Shown: positions 31,156-43,870, counted from the first letter of the stretch. The stretch is DNA of 64,000 nt from Lunularia cruciata (GCA_948567375.1 OX419756.1:70632333-70696332); one strand, 5' to 3'. Notes: generated by a model from the sequence alone, not told the origin. Made by a program: numbers and translations.

Positions 31156-31842
31156 TGTTGGGGATCTACTACAGATTTACTATTCCTCTTCTGATAGTCT
31201 TCAGCTACATATATTGAGATTCAGCTATATATTGAGATCAACCCTACACAAGAAGGAAAAACATATGGGAAGGAAGAAACATCTCGTGAGAAGAAAAAAA
31301 ATGAGAGAAAATGTACTCACATACATCAATAGGTGCACAAGAATTAACATGGTTCAGAGTCACTTGCTCCTACCTCCACTGGGCAACATAGATTCAGGAT
31401 TTTTATTCCCTCTCAAATTACAAATTACAGAGATCATCCGGAAGCTCTGCCCCGGCCAACTCTTTCACTATCGGTCTGAATTGTTCCTTTGTTTATCTCA
31501 ATCTGCCCTTCTCCTTATTATCTCCTGCTCGTCTGATCAAATAGAAATCAGACCTCACCTAACCAGCCTCATGTGAATCAAAGTTACAAAAGAGTTCCAC
31601 TGAATCTTTTTCACATGCGCACCTCTTTTCAACTCACAAAAAACCTCACTCTGCAGGTCGTAGTGTTTTTCCTCTACTGTTGCACACACACAGAAAAACG
31701 AAAAGAAGCACACTCTAAGTATCACCCTCACATCCTGGATTGTCAAACACCTATCTCAGCCTGGACAAGAAATGTCATGGATGATCTGAGGGGCAGATCT
31801 CAGCATCATAGAGGGGATAAATTAGACGGATTAGGCTCCACA
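31156..31842 (-). repeat. 5' LTR of copia D
   Basis: 687 bp matching 18596-19279 along its length with scattered substitutions (TCCACTGGGCAACATAG against TCCATGGGCAACATAG and so on). Starts TGTGGAGCC and ends CCCCAACA on the minus strand. Confidence 0.88.
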
Positions 31843-33600
31843 TAGGTTATATGGATGCCCATTGGAACTTGTAAGTGACTGGGAGTACACTTCCTCAACA
31901 ACCTACTTGAATCTCCTCACAAAGTACTTTTAAATTAAGCATCATAAGATAAGCCTATATAGCTTGGAAGCCAATGGCCTTAAAAAAAAGGCTATGCAAG
32001 ATCCTCAACAAGGTCACTATCAACAATGCATATGATTGGGATACAAAGTTACCAACAAATTTTTGGGCATATAAAATTGTAGAAAAAATCACCACCAAAT
32101 AAACTCCTTATTTCCTTAAATTTGACACATATCCTAACTTACCTATAGAATTCAAAATCCCAACCTATAGATCATCTAAAAAGACCATATGTCCAAGGAG
32201 GATAGCCAAGAAACCCAAGTATTACAACTGATATTCTTGGAAGAGAAACAAAATGAGTTGCACCAAAGAACATGTGATCAACAACAAAAATTATAAGAGC
32301 TTTACAAGAAATGAATTGGGCACATATTGGTGACGGTGGGTGATCTTGTACTCATATGTGATAGCATGCATAATCTTTTCCCAAGGAAGTTGCACTTTGA
32401 TAGATGGGACCATAAAGTTTAGATAAATTATGTGACAATGGATTGTTACAACTATCTAACCTTGATGGCAATATTTTTACCACTAAGGTCAATGGATAGT
32501 GCATTTGTAAGTATAATTGCAAAAACAAATACAATTTAAGTCTATTTGTTGGTGGGGATGCTCACATTTGAGGAGGATATATCACAAATCACTTCCTCAT
32601 TGGGGCACTATTTTTCTTTGCTTTCAGTTTTCTTTTTTGTAAACAATAGGATTAAGGTGTCAAGAAGCATCATTTGCAAGGAGTAAGAGTTTAGTTGAGT
32701 CAAACCTCCACAATATTGAGGAATAGGATGCCTCAGCAAAATAAGGCTTATGAGCTCATGTGACAAGAAGGATGCCAAACCTATTTCATAGTTGGGTCCA
32801 TTCCATTTCATACCATGGAGCCTACAAATATGGTTGCCAAACTAAATGAGCCGCTCCATGACAAGGTAGCCTTGACTTCACAAAACTTTGTAGGGTGATG
32901 AGTGGTTGCATGAATTTCTAGCAGTGTGAAACTTCACTGATTTTTGCTATGATTTCAAGATCACATGAAAAGATGTACATGCCACCAAAGAACCATTGGT
33001 GATGGTTTTGTGCCCAAGCTCATATGTATGTTAGACAATCATGACCCTTCACCAACCGCCATGATAGATGAAGGATGGACCCCACTCAATTGGGACTATA
33101 GAAAGACCAACCCCACCCCATAAGTCAAATCTTTCTTTTTCACTTTTTCATTTCTTAGGTTTCATCTCTCTATGACCAACATTTCCTATGACATTGCATG
33201 ATGAATGTGCATCTCTGATTGTGGAATTTTTCTATGATTATCAAGAGCTAAGAAAGGAGAATTGTGGAAGTGGATCAATGAATTATACTTTCAAGAGGAT
33301 TCAAATATTTAGTCATGATAAGATGCACTCCCAAGAGGGGAATTGAGTTGAGGTAAGGAGAAGCAATAGAATTTGTGAACAAACCTTCAAAATTCTAAGT
33401 GGAGATTTACTATCGGACTAACTACATCAAGAAGAGGAAAATGGACTTCTTGTTATGGGATTAGAATGACACCATGTTATAGGAAATTCATGCAAATTCA
33501 AAAACTTGAGTGGGAAATCATTGTGAGGATGCCCTATGATGTGGATGGAGGACCTAAGGCAATGAGTGTTGGGCAAAAATTGCTTGCCACTTAGGGAAAT
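31843..33600. other. Intergenic stretch without recognisable genes
   Basis: AT-rich DNA between copia D and the decayed coding region. Only short open frames. A polypyrimidine run ending in AG (about 33125-33160) looks like a splice acceptor, but there is no convincing exon beside it. Confidence 0.5.
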
Positions 33601-33619
33601 TCATATTGATACCCACATG

Positions 33620-35720
33620 TACATACTAACAAGAGATTGAAGGAACAAATCAACAATTTGTTTGTTGTGGAGAACTCCATGAATGGGTACAAGATCAAGG
33701 ATACAAAGGACCCTACTTGTAAACAATCACCAAAACAATTATGTGGTTGTTTCATTCAAAATGAACAAACTATGTCAACCAAGCCATCTTCTTACAACTT
33801 GTACACAAGCAAAAATTGGTGAGTTGGGCCAAGATGTTTTGTGAGCAAGTCATTGAGCTACTAAAGGATATGATTGAGGGTTCTACCACCATCATAGCCC
33901 CTTTCATTGTTAATTTTCTACATTGGCATGAATTTTTTGATGGACAAAGAGAAGGAGAAGTTCCCATCCCACTTACACTACCCGGCTTACTTCAATAGAG
34001 ACCCAAAATTACTTAAGTAGATTATGAAGTATCACAACATGACATAGCCAAAGAAAATTTCTAAATGGGGAAGTTCATATGAGTATTGGAAACATATAAC
34101 TCAATTATGATTTATAGAAAGACTTCTATTGCTTGTGCAAAGGTACAAGCCTCCAAGAAACAAAAAAGACCTCAAGAGGTGGAATCTTTGTCCAAGGAAA
34201 GCAAGAGTAAGAGTGAGACATACAAGTACACTCATGAGGAAGGTCCACCTCAAGGACAAGAGATACTTGCTTCACAAAAAAAATTTCATAGCCGCCCAGA
34301 CCGCAAAGTCAGCAAGCAACGAGTCGTTCACAAAAATTTTGTCACCCATGGCTAATGAAAAGGGAGAGGTGCCAAACAACAAGGCCTAGTTGTCTCTCCA
34401 ACTTGTCAAAGATGAAATAAGTTTGATAGACAAGAGGAAGACGCCAGCCGCAAAATCTGTTACTCCATCCACAGCTCTAGTCCACAACTTGGCTCCTAAC
34501 TAAGAGGAAGTCTTGCATTACAAAAGAAAGCATCAAACAAACCAAACTTGCCCAGTAGAGGATTTTATCAATGATGTAAAGGCAGGGACATCTTGCAAAA
34601 GTCCAACAAAATGCCAAGGAAAATCTCTATATTCCCTAGTGTGGGAGGAGCAAATGAACAAGAACAATGTTGTTGCAAACTTGAAATCCATACTTAATGA
34701 CAACAAGGCAGGCAATTCCAAGGAACTGACTCTTACTCATGAAGAAAATGAGAAGAATATTCCAAGCCATAACAAGAACCCCACATCCAAAATGAAGAAG
34801 GCCCTATAAAAACAATTGGGAAAGGATGGAAATTATTTGCCTTGGCCAGTGGCAGCCTATATTGTTCATATTGTGACCTTGGTGATGGAAGCATTGGAAG
34901 AGATTCTGCCATTGTACCAAATTTTGGATCCAAAGATGAAAGAACCAACGGCCTTCATACACCACTTACATTGCCTAGTCAATCCAAAATGAATGAGAAG
35001 GACAAGGAAAGTGAGGAGCACCTAAAGGAGTTCCAAAGGGAGAACTAGAATGGCAAGAGGATTACAAAAATCTAATCCAAGGGTTGAAGAAGGAGGTTGA
35101 AAATTATAGCCTGCAATTCTTCCATCAATGAACTCAACATGAAGAGGAGATCCAAAATTGGGAAGACAAACTTACAGCTCTTTAGCAAGAAAGCAAGCAA
35201 GCTAGAAATAGTTCAGGATAATATAAGGCCAATGTAGACTAGATACAAACATCTGAAATAGCTGACTGACCTTTGCATCTCCAACCTATCTACCAACTGA
35301 AAATGACAAAAAGAGAGGTATTGGACTAAGAAAAGAAGATCCATAAGAAGTTGATTGACAAACTCAGCACCAAATGAGCCAATCTGGAAACCAAACAAGC
35401 AAGTTGTGTATGACTATTTGGCATACAACCACTCAACTACACAGCCAGTTGGAGCCCATGGCCAACAAACCTCCAATGATCAAAGGCAAAGGATCTATGC
35501 ACTCAAATTGATGCACTAGAGAGGAAGACATACACAAGCAAGCAACTCAAGGTACTACCTACAAAGCTCAAAGACCACAATAATGCCAAATATATGGAGG
35601 CTCAAACCTACTTTGAACAAATTATTGATGGCTACAAAAAGGAGCTTGCGGACCTTGTTCAAATCTGCAAGGGAGCTGAGCATTCATCCCAATCACCGCA
35701 TCCCCCTCCCAGTTAGGGAT
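33620..35720 (+). pseudogene. Decayed coding region, unidentified, Lys-rich with coiled-coil end
   Basis: I do not recognise the family. Plus-strand reading gives long protein-like pieces interrupted by few stops: MVSWAKMFCEQVIELLKDMIEGS with PFIVNFLHWHEFFDGQREGE (33816-33960), basic Lys/Arg-rich stretches (34129-34390), a Lys/Asn-rich segment (34513-34805), EALEEILPLYQILDPKMKEP (about 34885-34945), and heptad-like segments such as YKNLIQGLKKEVENYS (about 35065) and FEQIIDGYKKELADLVQICK (about 35612-35670) ending in SPHPPPS. Codon-like composition and few frameshifts suggest a former protein of about 600 or more residues, perhaps a gag-like protein of an unclassified element or a captured host gene. 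Confidence 0.35.
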
Positions 35721-35987
35721 AACAAATGGAGCCTAGTCTTACAAAAATAGCCCTAGTTTTTGTTTCCCAATGATGGGATGTTATTTTGTACATACTATTA
35801 GCAGTTTTTGTTAGACTTAGGAATTTTGTGGATCTACCTAGTTTGTAAATAGATACTTGAGTTAAACAAGAAATAGTGTTAGTCTATTAGAGGTACATGA
35901 TCCCAATTAAGTTTATTAATCTGTAGCTACCTAATATTAGGTTTAAGATTAGGAGATAAGATATTTCTCTTCTTGGTCCATATGGTT

Positions 35988-36399
35988 TGTAAAAGACCGA
36001 GACCAAGGAGAGAAATACGAGAATGGAAACTCACATTGGGACACTTGAATGAGGGAAAACTCTGAGTGCCTAGCACAAGCTTTGGCTTTGGTATTTGTAG
36101 GAAGCATACAAGGCCCTTGAGAAGCTTCTCAAGAAGCTTCCTCAAGCCACTTTCTTAGAGTGCAAGCCAAGTTAACTAGGAAGCTTCTCAAGAAGCTTCC
36201 TTCTAGAATTTGCCTCCTTGACGTGCAAGCTAAGCTAGTTGGAAGCTTCTAGAAGCTACTTATTTGTAGTGCAAGCTAAGCTAGCCAGGAAGCTTCCCAA
36301 GAAGCTTCTTAGATACTTCTGGAATATTCTAGGCTAATTTTTCTTATGTGCTACTTTGTAAGTCTGACTAACTTTATTGCTAAACTCCATATTGTTACA
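35988..36399 (-). repeat. 3' LTR of B2
   Basis: 412 bp. On the minus strand it is preceded by GCGGCGGGGGAATA, a purine-rich primer tract, and starts TGTAACAATATGG. It has the same GAAGCTTC/TTCTAGAA arrays as the other B LTRs. Confidence 0.88.
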
Positions 36400-36565
36400 T
36401 ATTCCCCCGCCGCTAGTTGGTGATATCCTTGTTGCCAATGAAGCTTTGAATTCTTGGATGGCCGTCTGTGCATTCTGGAGGTGAGAAAGAGGTTCCCGTG
36501 TGGCATTATGAAGGGGATACCCTTTCCAAAGGACCTTGTACTCCGTATGTTGGCGACGGCCTCGT
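36400..36565 (-). pseudogene. B2 chromodomain, C-terminal half
   Basis: Minus strand: RGRRQHTEYKVLWKGYP, then NATREP and LQNAQTAIQEFKASLATR, up to the purine tract. KVLWKGYP and the W-EP region are the chromodomain signature (usual form YLVKWKGY..ATWEP; the second Trp is Arg here). The N-terminal half lies 4.1 kb away at about 40690-40720. Confidence 0.75.
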
Positions 36566-39500
36566 TGAATATGGCAACATTGTCATTGGGAAAATAGCCC
36601 ATGTGTACCCTTGAAGCTTTTGGTGTGATAAATTTTCTTTTTCTCTTTTAGTTGTTGTAAGGAACATGGATTTATGTTGATATGTCTTGGGTGTGGATTT
36701 ATGCTACCTTGCCGAGGGAGATATTTCCTATATTATTGTGAAGCCCGGAAAAAGTTATGGTATTATTAGCTCAAGGAGTCTTTTAATCTGGCTTGAGCCA
36801 AGAAATGATGTTGGGTTACACTAGCTCAGGTTTGTTTTACATTATTGGAGTGAAAGAGTGTTTTCCTTAGTGGAGGAGCAAAAAAGAGTCTTTTGAGTTG
36901 GAAATACTTTGGGAGGCTTAAGAGGAGTTTTGACAATGAAGGGTTTGGGGAATAACAACATGAAAAAAGTTAGAGGACATGGAAGGAACTTAGCTCGGGA
37001 GGAGAGGTTCTTCGGGGAGGACATGACTGGGAGAGGGGAATAGGTTTTGGGCAGGGGGGAAGGTTCGGGAGGTGAAGGAGAGAAATTTTCAAGTGGAAAG
37101 GGTTCTGGACAGAGGAGGCTAAGGGGGAGAACTCTCAAGAAAAGAGGGCTATCGGAAAAAGGACCAGAAAAGGAGTTTTGGCAGAGGACAGAAGGTGGAC
37201 GGAGTGAAGGAAGAATGAGAGGAGGGTTTTTGAAATTTGGCAGAGAGCAGTAAGGATTGACGGGAGAAGAAGGACAGTAAGGAAAGGATTGAATGGTAAA
37301 AGGTGAGAGGGTTTTGAGTTTTTGCAGAGGATAGAAGGTGGATAGAGTGAAGGAAGAATGAGAGGAGGGTTTTCGGAATTTGGCAGAGAGCAGTAAGGAT
37401 CGACGGGAGAAGAAGGACAATAAGGAAAGGATTGAATGGCAAAAGGTGAGAGGGTTTCAAGTTTTTGCAGAGGACAGAAGGTGGACAGAGTGAAGGAAGA
37501 ATGAGAGGAGGGTTTTTGGAATTTGGCAGAGAGCAATAAGGATTGACGGGAGAAGAAGGACAGTAAGGAAAGGATTGAATGGTTAAAGGTGAGAGGGTTT
37601 TGAGTTTTTGCAGAGGACAGAAGGTGGACAGAGTGAAGGAAGAATGAGAGGAGGGTTTTTGGAATTTGGCAGCGAGCAATAAGGATCAACGGGAGAAGAA
37701 GGACAGTAAGGAAAAGATTGAATGGTAAAAGGTGAGAGGGTTTTGAGTTTTTGTAGAGGACAAAAGGTGGACAGAGTGAAGGAAGAATGAGAGGAGGGTT
37801 TTTGGAATTTGGCAGAGAGCAGTAAGGATTGATGGGAGAAGAAGGACAGTAAGGAGGACATTGAATGGTAAAAGGTGAGAGGGTTTTGATTTTTTGCAGA
37901 GGACAGAAGGTGGACAGAAAAGGAAGAATGAAAGGAGGGTTTTTGGTATTTGGCAGAGAGCAATGAGGATCGACGGGAGAAGAAGGACAGTAAGGAGGAC
38001 ATTGAATGGTAAAAGGTGAGAGGGTTTTGAGTTTTTGCAGAGGACAGAAGGTGGACAGAAAAGGAAGAATGAGAGGAGGGTTTTTGGTGTTTGGCAGAGA
38101 GCAATAAGGATCGACGGGAGAAGAAGGACAATAAGGTGGACATTGAATGGAAAAAGGTGAGAGGGTTTTGAGTTTTGGCAGAGGACAAAAGGTGGACAGA
38201 AAAGGAAGAATGAGAGGAGGGTTTTTGGAATTTGGCAGAGAGCAGTAAGGATTGATGAGAGAAGAAGGACAGTAAGGTGGACATTGAATGGTAAAAGGTG
38301 AGAGGGTTTTGAGTTTTGGCAAAGGACAGTAAGGTGGACAGGAAGGAAGTGAATCGAAAGGAATTGGAATGATCGTGAAGGAGTAGTCAGGAAGGCTCTT
38401 TAGGGATGGAGTGAAGGAATTGACAAGGAAGGAAAGGATCAAGAGAGTGGAAACAGGGAAAAGAGAGGTTGAAGGGAGATAGGTGACTATGGATTTGAGG
38501 GATCCAAAATACAGAAAGGAGAAAAGGAATTGGAATGACAAGGGAATAAACAAAAGGGTTTAGAGAGGAAGGAGTGAAGGATCATGGAGACAAGAAGGAG
38601 TGAAGTATCATGGAGTCAGAAAAAGGAGAAGTACAAAAAATACAGAAGGAAGTGAAGGATCATGGAGACAGCAAGGAATGATGTATCGTGGAGTCAGGAA
38701 AAAAAAGGAGAAGTACAGAAAATACAGAAAGAAGTGAAGGATTGTGGAGACAAGAAAAGGCAAAGAATCGAGAGAAGGCAGGGGTTTCTGAAAAATCGTA
38801 GGAAGAGAGAACAGGGTTTTTGTTTTGAGAATCGAAAGGAGGGAATTGGCAGAAAAGAAAGACAGGACCAGAAATCAAAAGAAAGATAGAGAAATGAAAG
38901 GAAGGAGATGAAGGAGAGATAGGAGTGATCGAAGGGGTTTTCAAGGAAGGCAGTAAGATTTGAGGTTGGCAGAAGGCAGAAGGGAATACATTTTGAGTTC
39001 TCAAAGAAGCAGTAAGTTTGAATTTCAAAGGGAGAAGTAGGATTCACGTGAAGAGAAGTTGGTTGACAATTGAGAGAACAGTGTGGGATCTTTAGAGAAG
39101 GCATTTTGAGTTTGACAAAGTGCAGTAAGGTTCAAGTTGGGAGGAAGTAGTAAGTCTTGAGTTTCACAGAAAGAGTAGGGTTCACAAGAAAGAGGTTTGG
39201 TTGATGATCGAGAGAACAGTGTGGGATTTTTAGAGAATGCATTTTTTGAGTTTTGCAAAGAAGCAGCAAGTTTCATTTTCAAAGGGAGAAGTAGGATTCA
39301 TGGGAAGAGAAGTTGGCTGATAATTGAGAGAACAGTGTGGAATTTTAGAGAACGGTGTTGAGTTTTCTCAGAGAAGCAAGAATGTAGAATGGTTTGAGTT
39401 TGACAAAAGGCAGTAAGGTTCAATGACAAAGGAAGGAGTAGGGTTCAAGGGAAGGGAATCTGGCTGATGAATTGACAGAGCAGCATTGAGTGAGAAGCTC

Positions 39501-40687
39501 AAGAAGAGAACTTCCTAATGACAAGACAAAGGACTGTGAAGCATGGAGAGGGTTTAGCCTGGATCAAAAGCAGAAACCAAGAGAAGGATCTTCTGAGAGG
39601 ACAAGTAGTCTCAAAAGGAGAAGAAGAGAAGAAATTGTAGGGGAAAAACAAGGAAGGAATTTGGGAGAACAAAAATCAGCAGAAAGGTTAGCAGGACAAA
39701 GGTGTCCCTAAGGGCTTGGCAGGAATAGAAAAATCTCGAAAGGTTTTGGAGGACAAAAAAATCTCAAAAGGTTGGTTGGACAGAGAATATGTTACTAGTT
39801 GAAGGTTTCATCCGAAACTTACTCAAAGAGCAGAGAGGAAATGCCAAACTAGCTTTGCAAAGGAAAGGTGGACAGGAACAAAAGAAGAGAGTAGTCATGT
39901 TCAGCTCAGGATAATACAAGGACTGGATATAGAAACTCGATATAGGATTCGTCAGGAGCTTCTACAAGGCGTAGAGTCCTATGGCAAGAGTAGTGCAGAG
40001 CATTCGGGAAGATCTAACAGACCAGAATATCGAAGAGAAAGGAGAATCCCGAGGAAGGACCTACTGGACAGTGGAGACTTGGAAAGAACGACAATTGGAG
40101 ATGCTGCAGAACAGGGAGATGACGAGTTGTAAGGATTAGGAAATAGGACCTGCTTGATTCCTTTTCTTTCTTCATGTGCTTGGCTAGTCAGTGTGCTTCG
40201 GTTTGGTCACTGTTTGGTTAGGAGCCGTGTGTCGTGGCTCAAAGGATTATAAACTGCAAAACTTGGAATTGAGATGGAAATGAGATTCTTAGTGATTGAG
40301 TGTGTGTACTTGATGTGCGAACAACGGTAGAGAAAATAATAATAATGTTTTTTTTTTTTAAAAATTTTTACACTCAGTCCAGCTTATGTAGATGGGTCAG
40401 CACATTTAACTAATTGCCCGAGATTGAGTCCCGTTGCATAACTTGTGGACAACTCCACAAAACCCCAATAGATCATTCTCTCTGGAAGATCAGTCTGAAC
40501 CAAAACTGCAAAACCCACCAAACCCAGAACATACTAAAGTCAAGGATAATAGACCAAACAAGAGGTCAAGAATAATGAGCTGGGACTAATAATAGACGGT
40601 ACGAGAAGGACAAAACACTCCAAAACCCTAAGCGCAGGCAGCCAAGTGCCCAACGCAATCTCAAGACCATACGATCCCCATGACAAC
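36566..40687. other. Purine-rich insert inside the B2 chromodomain
   Basis: About 4.1 kb between the chromodomain halves. From about 36840 to 40130 the plus strand is strikingly rich in G and A (runs of GGAAGAATGAGAGGAGGG type); the flanking parts are ordinary AT-rich sequence, with a T12/A5 run near 40350. It holds the 143-bp tandem array. The long antisense open frame here is a consequence of a pyrimidine-rich strand, which rarely forms stop codons. Both ends start CGTTG in opposite orientation, a weak hint of terminal inverted repeats. No transposase or other coding domain was recognised. Confidence 0.7.
37150..38340. repeat. Tandem array, 143/141-bp unit, about eight copies
   Basis: The landmark GGAGGGTTTT occurs at 37221, 37364, 37507, 37650, 37793, 37934, 38075 and 38216: four spacings of 143 then three of 141. 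The unit shift reflects a 2-bp shorter GACAGAAAAGGAAG variant. Units are very similar, so the array is young or homogenised. Confidence 0.93.
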
Positions 40688-42764
40688 GTGCAAGGATATG
40701 ATCAACTTCATACTCCTCATGATCATCAATAGGGACAGGAAGAGGAGGAGGTTGGACTCAAGAGGAAAAGGAAGAGGGGTTAGGAACAAAGGGTTTCAAC
40801 TTGGAAACATGAGAGACAGGATGGATATGCATATGACAAGGCAAGGCAAGTTAATAAGCAATAGGAGAGACAATTTGGGTGATATCAAAGGGTCCTATCT
40901 AATTAGGGGGCAAGTTTACAAACTTAGGTATCAAGTGGGAGAGGGAGGTTACTAGAGGATAGCATGACTTTATCACCGACTTCAAAGGTAAGATCACGAC
41001 GATGGTGGTCCGCATATTGTTTTTGGCAATTCTAAGCAACAAGGAGGTGAGACTTGGCTTGTTGGAGAGAGTGGGATATAGTGGTCAAGAATGTGGAAGT
41101 ATCAAGAACTTGAGATGGAGGGGAGCGAGAAGAGAATCTGGAACAAGCAGATCTTGGCCAAAATTGAGAAAGAAAGGAGAAAATCCGGTGCTTGCCTGTT
41201 TGGAATTGTTGTAGGCAAATTCTGTAGCTGCAAGACATTCATCCCAATTGGTATGGTGGACATTGACAAAGGCACGTAGCATATCCTCCAATGTAAAATT
41301 TGCACGTTTGGTTTGTCCATCAGTTTGAGGATGATAGGCCATGGACAAAGCAAGCTTGGTGCCAAGTATTTAGAAGAGTGCTTGCCAAAACTTCCTAGTA
41401 AATCAAGGATCACGGTCGGAGATGAGTACACGTGACATCCCATGATGCTTGAAGACATTGTCAAAGTAGATTTAGGCTAAGGTTGGAGCATCCACAGTAT
41501 TATAGGTTAGTGCCAAGTGGATTTGCTTACTAAGCTTATCCACAAATACCATGATTGCAGTGTGTCCTTGTTTTGTCTTTGGCAAAGATGTGATGAGATC
41601 CAAGCTCACATGCTCCCAACAAACGGATGGCATGGCAAGTGGTTGAAGGAATCCACTCAGCTTTTGGTTGCTAGCCTTGTTACATTGGCAACTCTCACAC
41701 GACCGGACAAATTCTTGAATATCTCGTGTCATGTTGGGCCACTACCATTGACGTTGGAGGGTACCCAAGGTCTTTTCCACACCCATGTAACTAGCAATGG
41801 GTAAATCATGGGCTTCTTGAAGGTGCACAAGTCGAAGATCACCTTTAGCTGGAACATAGATCTGGTCTTCATGGAATAAAAGGCCCTCCTTGATGAAGAA
41901 GGTATTCTACTCCTTATCACATGTCGTAAGACGACCATGTACCATTTGGAAGAAGGGATCTTGGTGTAGAGCTTACTGAAACTTGTTTTGGACCTTGGAG
42001 TCAACTGATACTGTTGAAATTGCCATTGTGATGAGAAGAAGAGACTTCAAATCAGGTTGTCATGATAAAGCATCAAGGATGACATGGAACCGACCTAGTT
42101 TGTACTCAAGTTTGATGTCATAGAGTTGGAGTTGTTCCTCCCATCAATGATGTCGACTCTTCATGTGTTCCAAGTGTAAGGTCTGCAACAATGGTTTGTG
42201 ATTAGTTCACATGATCACTTGTTTCCCCAAGAGGTAATGCCTCCATACCTTGGTAGCATATACCATTGCAAGTTGTTCTTGATCTTGAGCAGAGTAGTTT
42301 CATTCAGCCGGATTGAGTTGGCAAGCCACAAAGGCAATGGTATGGAGTCCATTTAGGAATTCTTGTTGCAGCACGGCTCCAATTGCAAAGTTAGAAGCAT
42401 CAAAATCAACCGCACAAGGTAGTTGAAGATCATATGGTTGAAGAATGGGTCTTGAAGACACCATATGCTTTAACTTCTAGAATGCTTCTTCATGCTTGGT
42501 GGTCCACTAGAAACTCAAGTTCTTTCCCAAGAGGTCAGTCAATGGTGCATCCACATGAGCATAATAATGGATGAACAATCGGTACAAATTGGCCAATCCA
42601 TTGAATGCTCATACTTCTATAGCATCCTTCAGGGTAGGCCAATCAGTAATGGCCTTGATTTTCTCTTCTTCCATCTTGATTTCCTTTGATGAGATCTTAT
42701 GACCCAAGAAGGTAACCTCCTTCTGCCAAAAGGCACACTTTGACTTCTTGCAGTAAAATTTCCA
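40688..42764 (-). pseudogene. B2 RNase H, integrase and chromodomain N-terminus
   Basis: On the minus strand: RNase H remnants (about 42480-42030, ending near DALSWQPDLKSL, where the catalytic Asp is kept), integrase zinc part and core with CESCQCNKA (about 41690), VSLDLITSLPKTKQGHTAIMVFVD (41620-41550), then HPQTDGQTKRAN (about 41335), whose third catalytic acid in GQTE is Lys, and FAYNNSKQASTGFSPFFLNFG. The integrase tail has ADHHRRDLTFEVGDK-like sequence (about 41015-40970) and HIHPVSHVSKLKPF (about 40835-40795). EYEVDHILA (about 40715-40690) opens the chromodomain and is cut by the insert. Confidence 0.8.
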
Positions 42765-43097
42765 TTATCGTAGTTGTCTTAGGACTTCTCGTACATGATT
42801 CACATGTTCTGCCTTTGTCTTACTATAAATTAAGATATCATCCAAGAACACCATCACAGACCAATCCAATAGTCCATCCAACATCCGATGCATCTGATCC
42901 ATGAAGACTATTGGAGCATTAGTGAGTCCGAAAGGTAGAACTCTCCACTCAAGATGCCCATACCTTGTATGAAAGGCAGTCTTTTGCACATCCTCTTTAT
43001 CAATAAGAATTTGCCAATAATACCTACAAAGATCCAACTTGGAAACAACTCTGTAAGTGTTGTTTGCAACTCCTCCAACTCCTTTGGTGAGAGCCAA
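42765..43097 (-). pseudogene. B2 reverse transcriptase with internal deletion
   Basis: Minus strand: VGGVANNTYRVV joined directly to [39 protein letters not shown], then TNAPIVFMDQMHRMLDGLLD and the catalytic [14 protein letters not shown]. Compared with B1 and B3, the stretch from [13 protein letters not shown] to LSGA.YF (about 250 bp) is missing, so the fingers subdomain is gone. Confidence 0.85.
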
Positions 43098-43105
43098 TAG
43101 ATGGT

Positions 43106-43870
43106 CTACTCACTGGAGTACTCCCCGTGCAATAACTTGATCTTGAAGGGCATACCTCGATTGGAGGGTAATCCCTTTGGCAGATCATCTAGAAGCACAT
43201 CTGCAAACTCCTGAACTATCCGATCAACCATTGCTTGATGAGGTTCTTGGCCCTCCTCCGATTGTTCTTGTGCAATCGGCTTGATCCACATCATGAATAC
43301 AGACTTATCTTCCTCCAAAGCTTGCTCTATGGTTGCTTTACTTACCAACTTCCCTTTGAGGGACTCATCTCTCTTCCAAGCTTGCTCCATGGTTGCCTTC
43401 TTGGCAAACTTCTCATCTTGGGACTCCACTCCCTTCAAGGTTTGCTCTATGGCTACCTTCTTGACAAACTTCCCATCTTGGGACTGACTATTCTTAGGTG
43501 TCTTACTCAAAGGTGCCAGACAACCTAATCTGAAATTTGTACCTTGGTGTTGTACTTGAATTTGGCATTGGGTCCAATTGAATTGAACCTTATGACATTC
43601 AAGCCAAGGTAGACCTAGAATGATATCATAGTGTAGAGGTGCCACTACAAACCTCATACACTCCAAACACTCCTTCCTAATCTTGAAGGTAACAAGATGA
43701 GAGGTGCGGAATGTAGAACCCTTTCTACCATCCGCCATCATCAAACTACTTCCAATCACTGGCTTGATAGGAATACCCAATTCCTTTGCTACTTGCATAG
43801 ATATGCAATTCTTTGAACTTCCAAAATCAACCAAAATTCTACAACCCTAATTAGATATCATACCTTGCAA
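43106..43870 (-). pseudogene. B2 protease-like domain and repeat linker
   Basis: Minus strand: VDFGSSKNCISM (catalytic Asp followed by Phe-Gly), KELGIPIKPVIGS, HYDIILGLPWLECHKVQFNW. The linker holds three 20-residue repeats of the type SQDGKFVKKVAIEQ, with EKFAKKATMEQAWK and GKLVSKATIEQALE. The end, FADVLLDDLPKGLPSNRG, leads into RT. Confidence 0.85.

Larger units (their letters stand above)
18596..31842 (-). mobile_element. Ty1/copia retrotransposon D, split by element C
   Basis: Antisense copia element: 5' LTR 31156-31842, iMet-type primer site, Gag, protease, integrase, RT, RNase H, polypurine tract, 3' LTR 18596-19279. Integrase before RT defines Ty1/copia. Element C (19729-27529) lies inside the RNase H reading frame; removing it and one TGGAC-type duplication rejoins the STIEAEY motif region. 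Without C, D is about 5.4 kb, a normal copia length. Many stops and lost catalytic residues make it dead. Flanks of the two LTRs show AGGTAATAT and AGGTTATAT, not a clean 5-bp duplication. Confidence 0.92.

Noticed and set aside
37135-38553. 472-codon antisense open frame, Pro/Ser/Leu-rich with repeats
   Set aside because: The strand is pyrimidine-rich, and all stop codons need purines, so long open frames arise by base bias. The overlapping frames on the same strand are open too, and the repetition is that of the 143-bp DNA unit.
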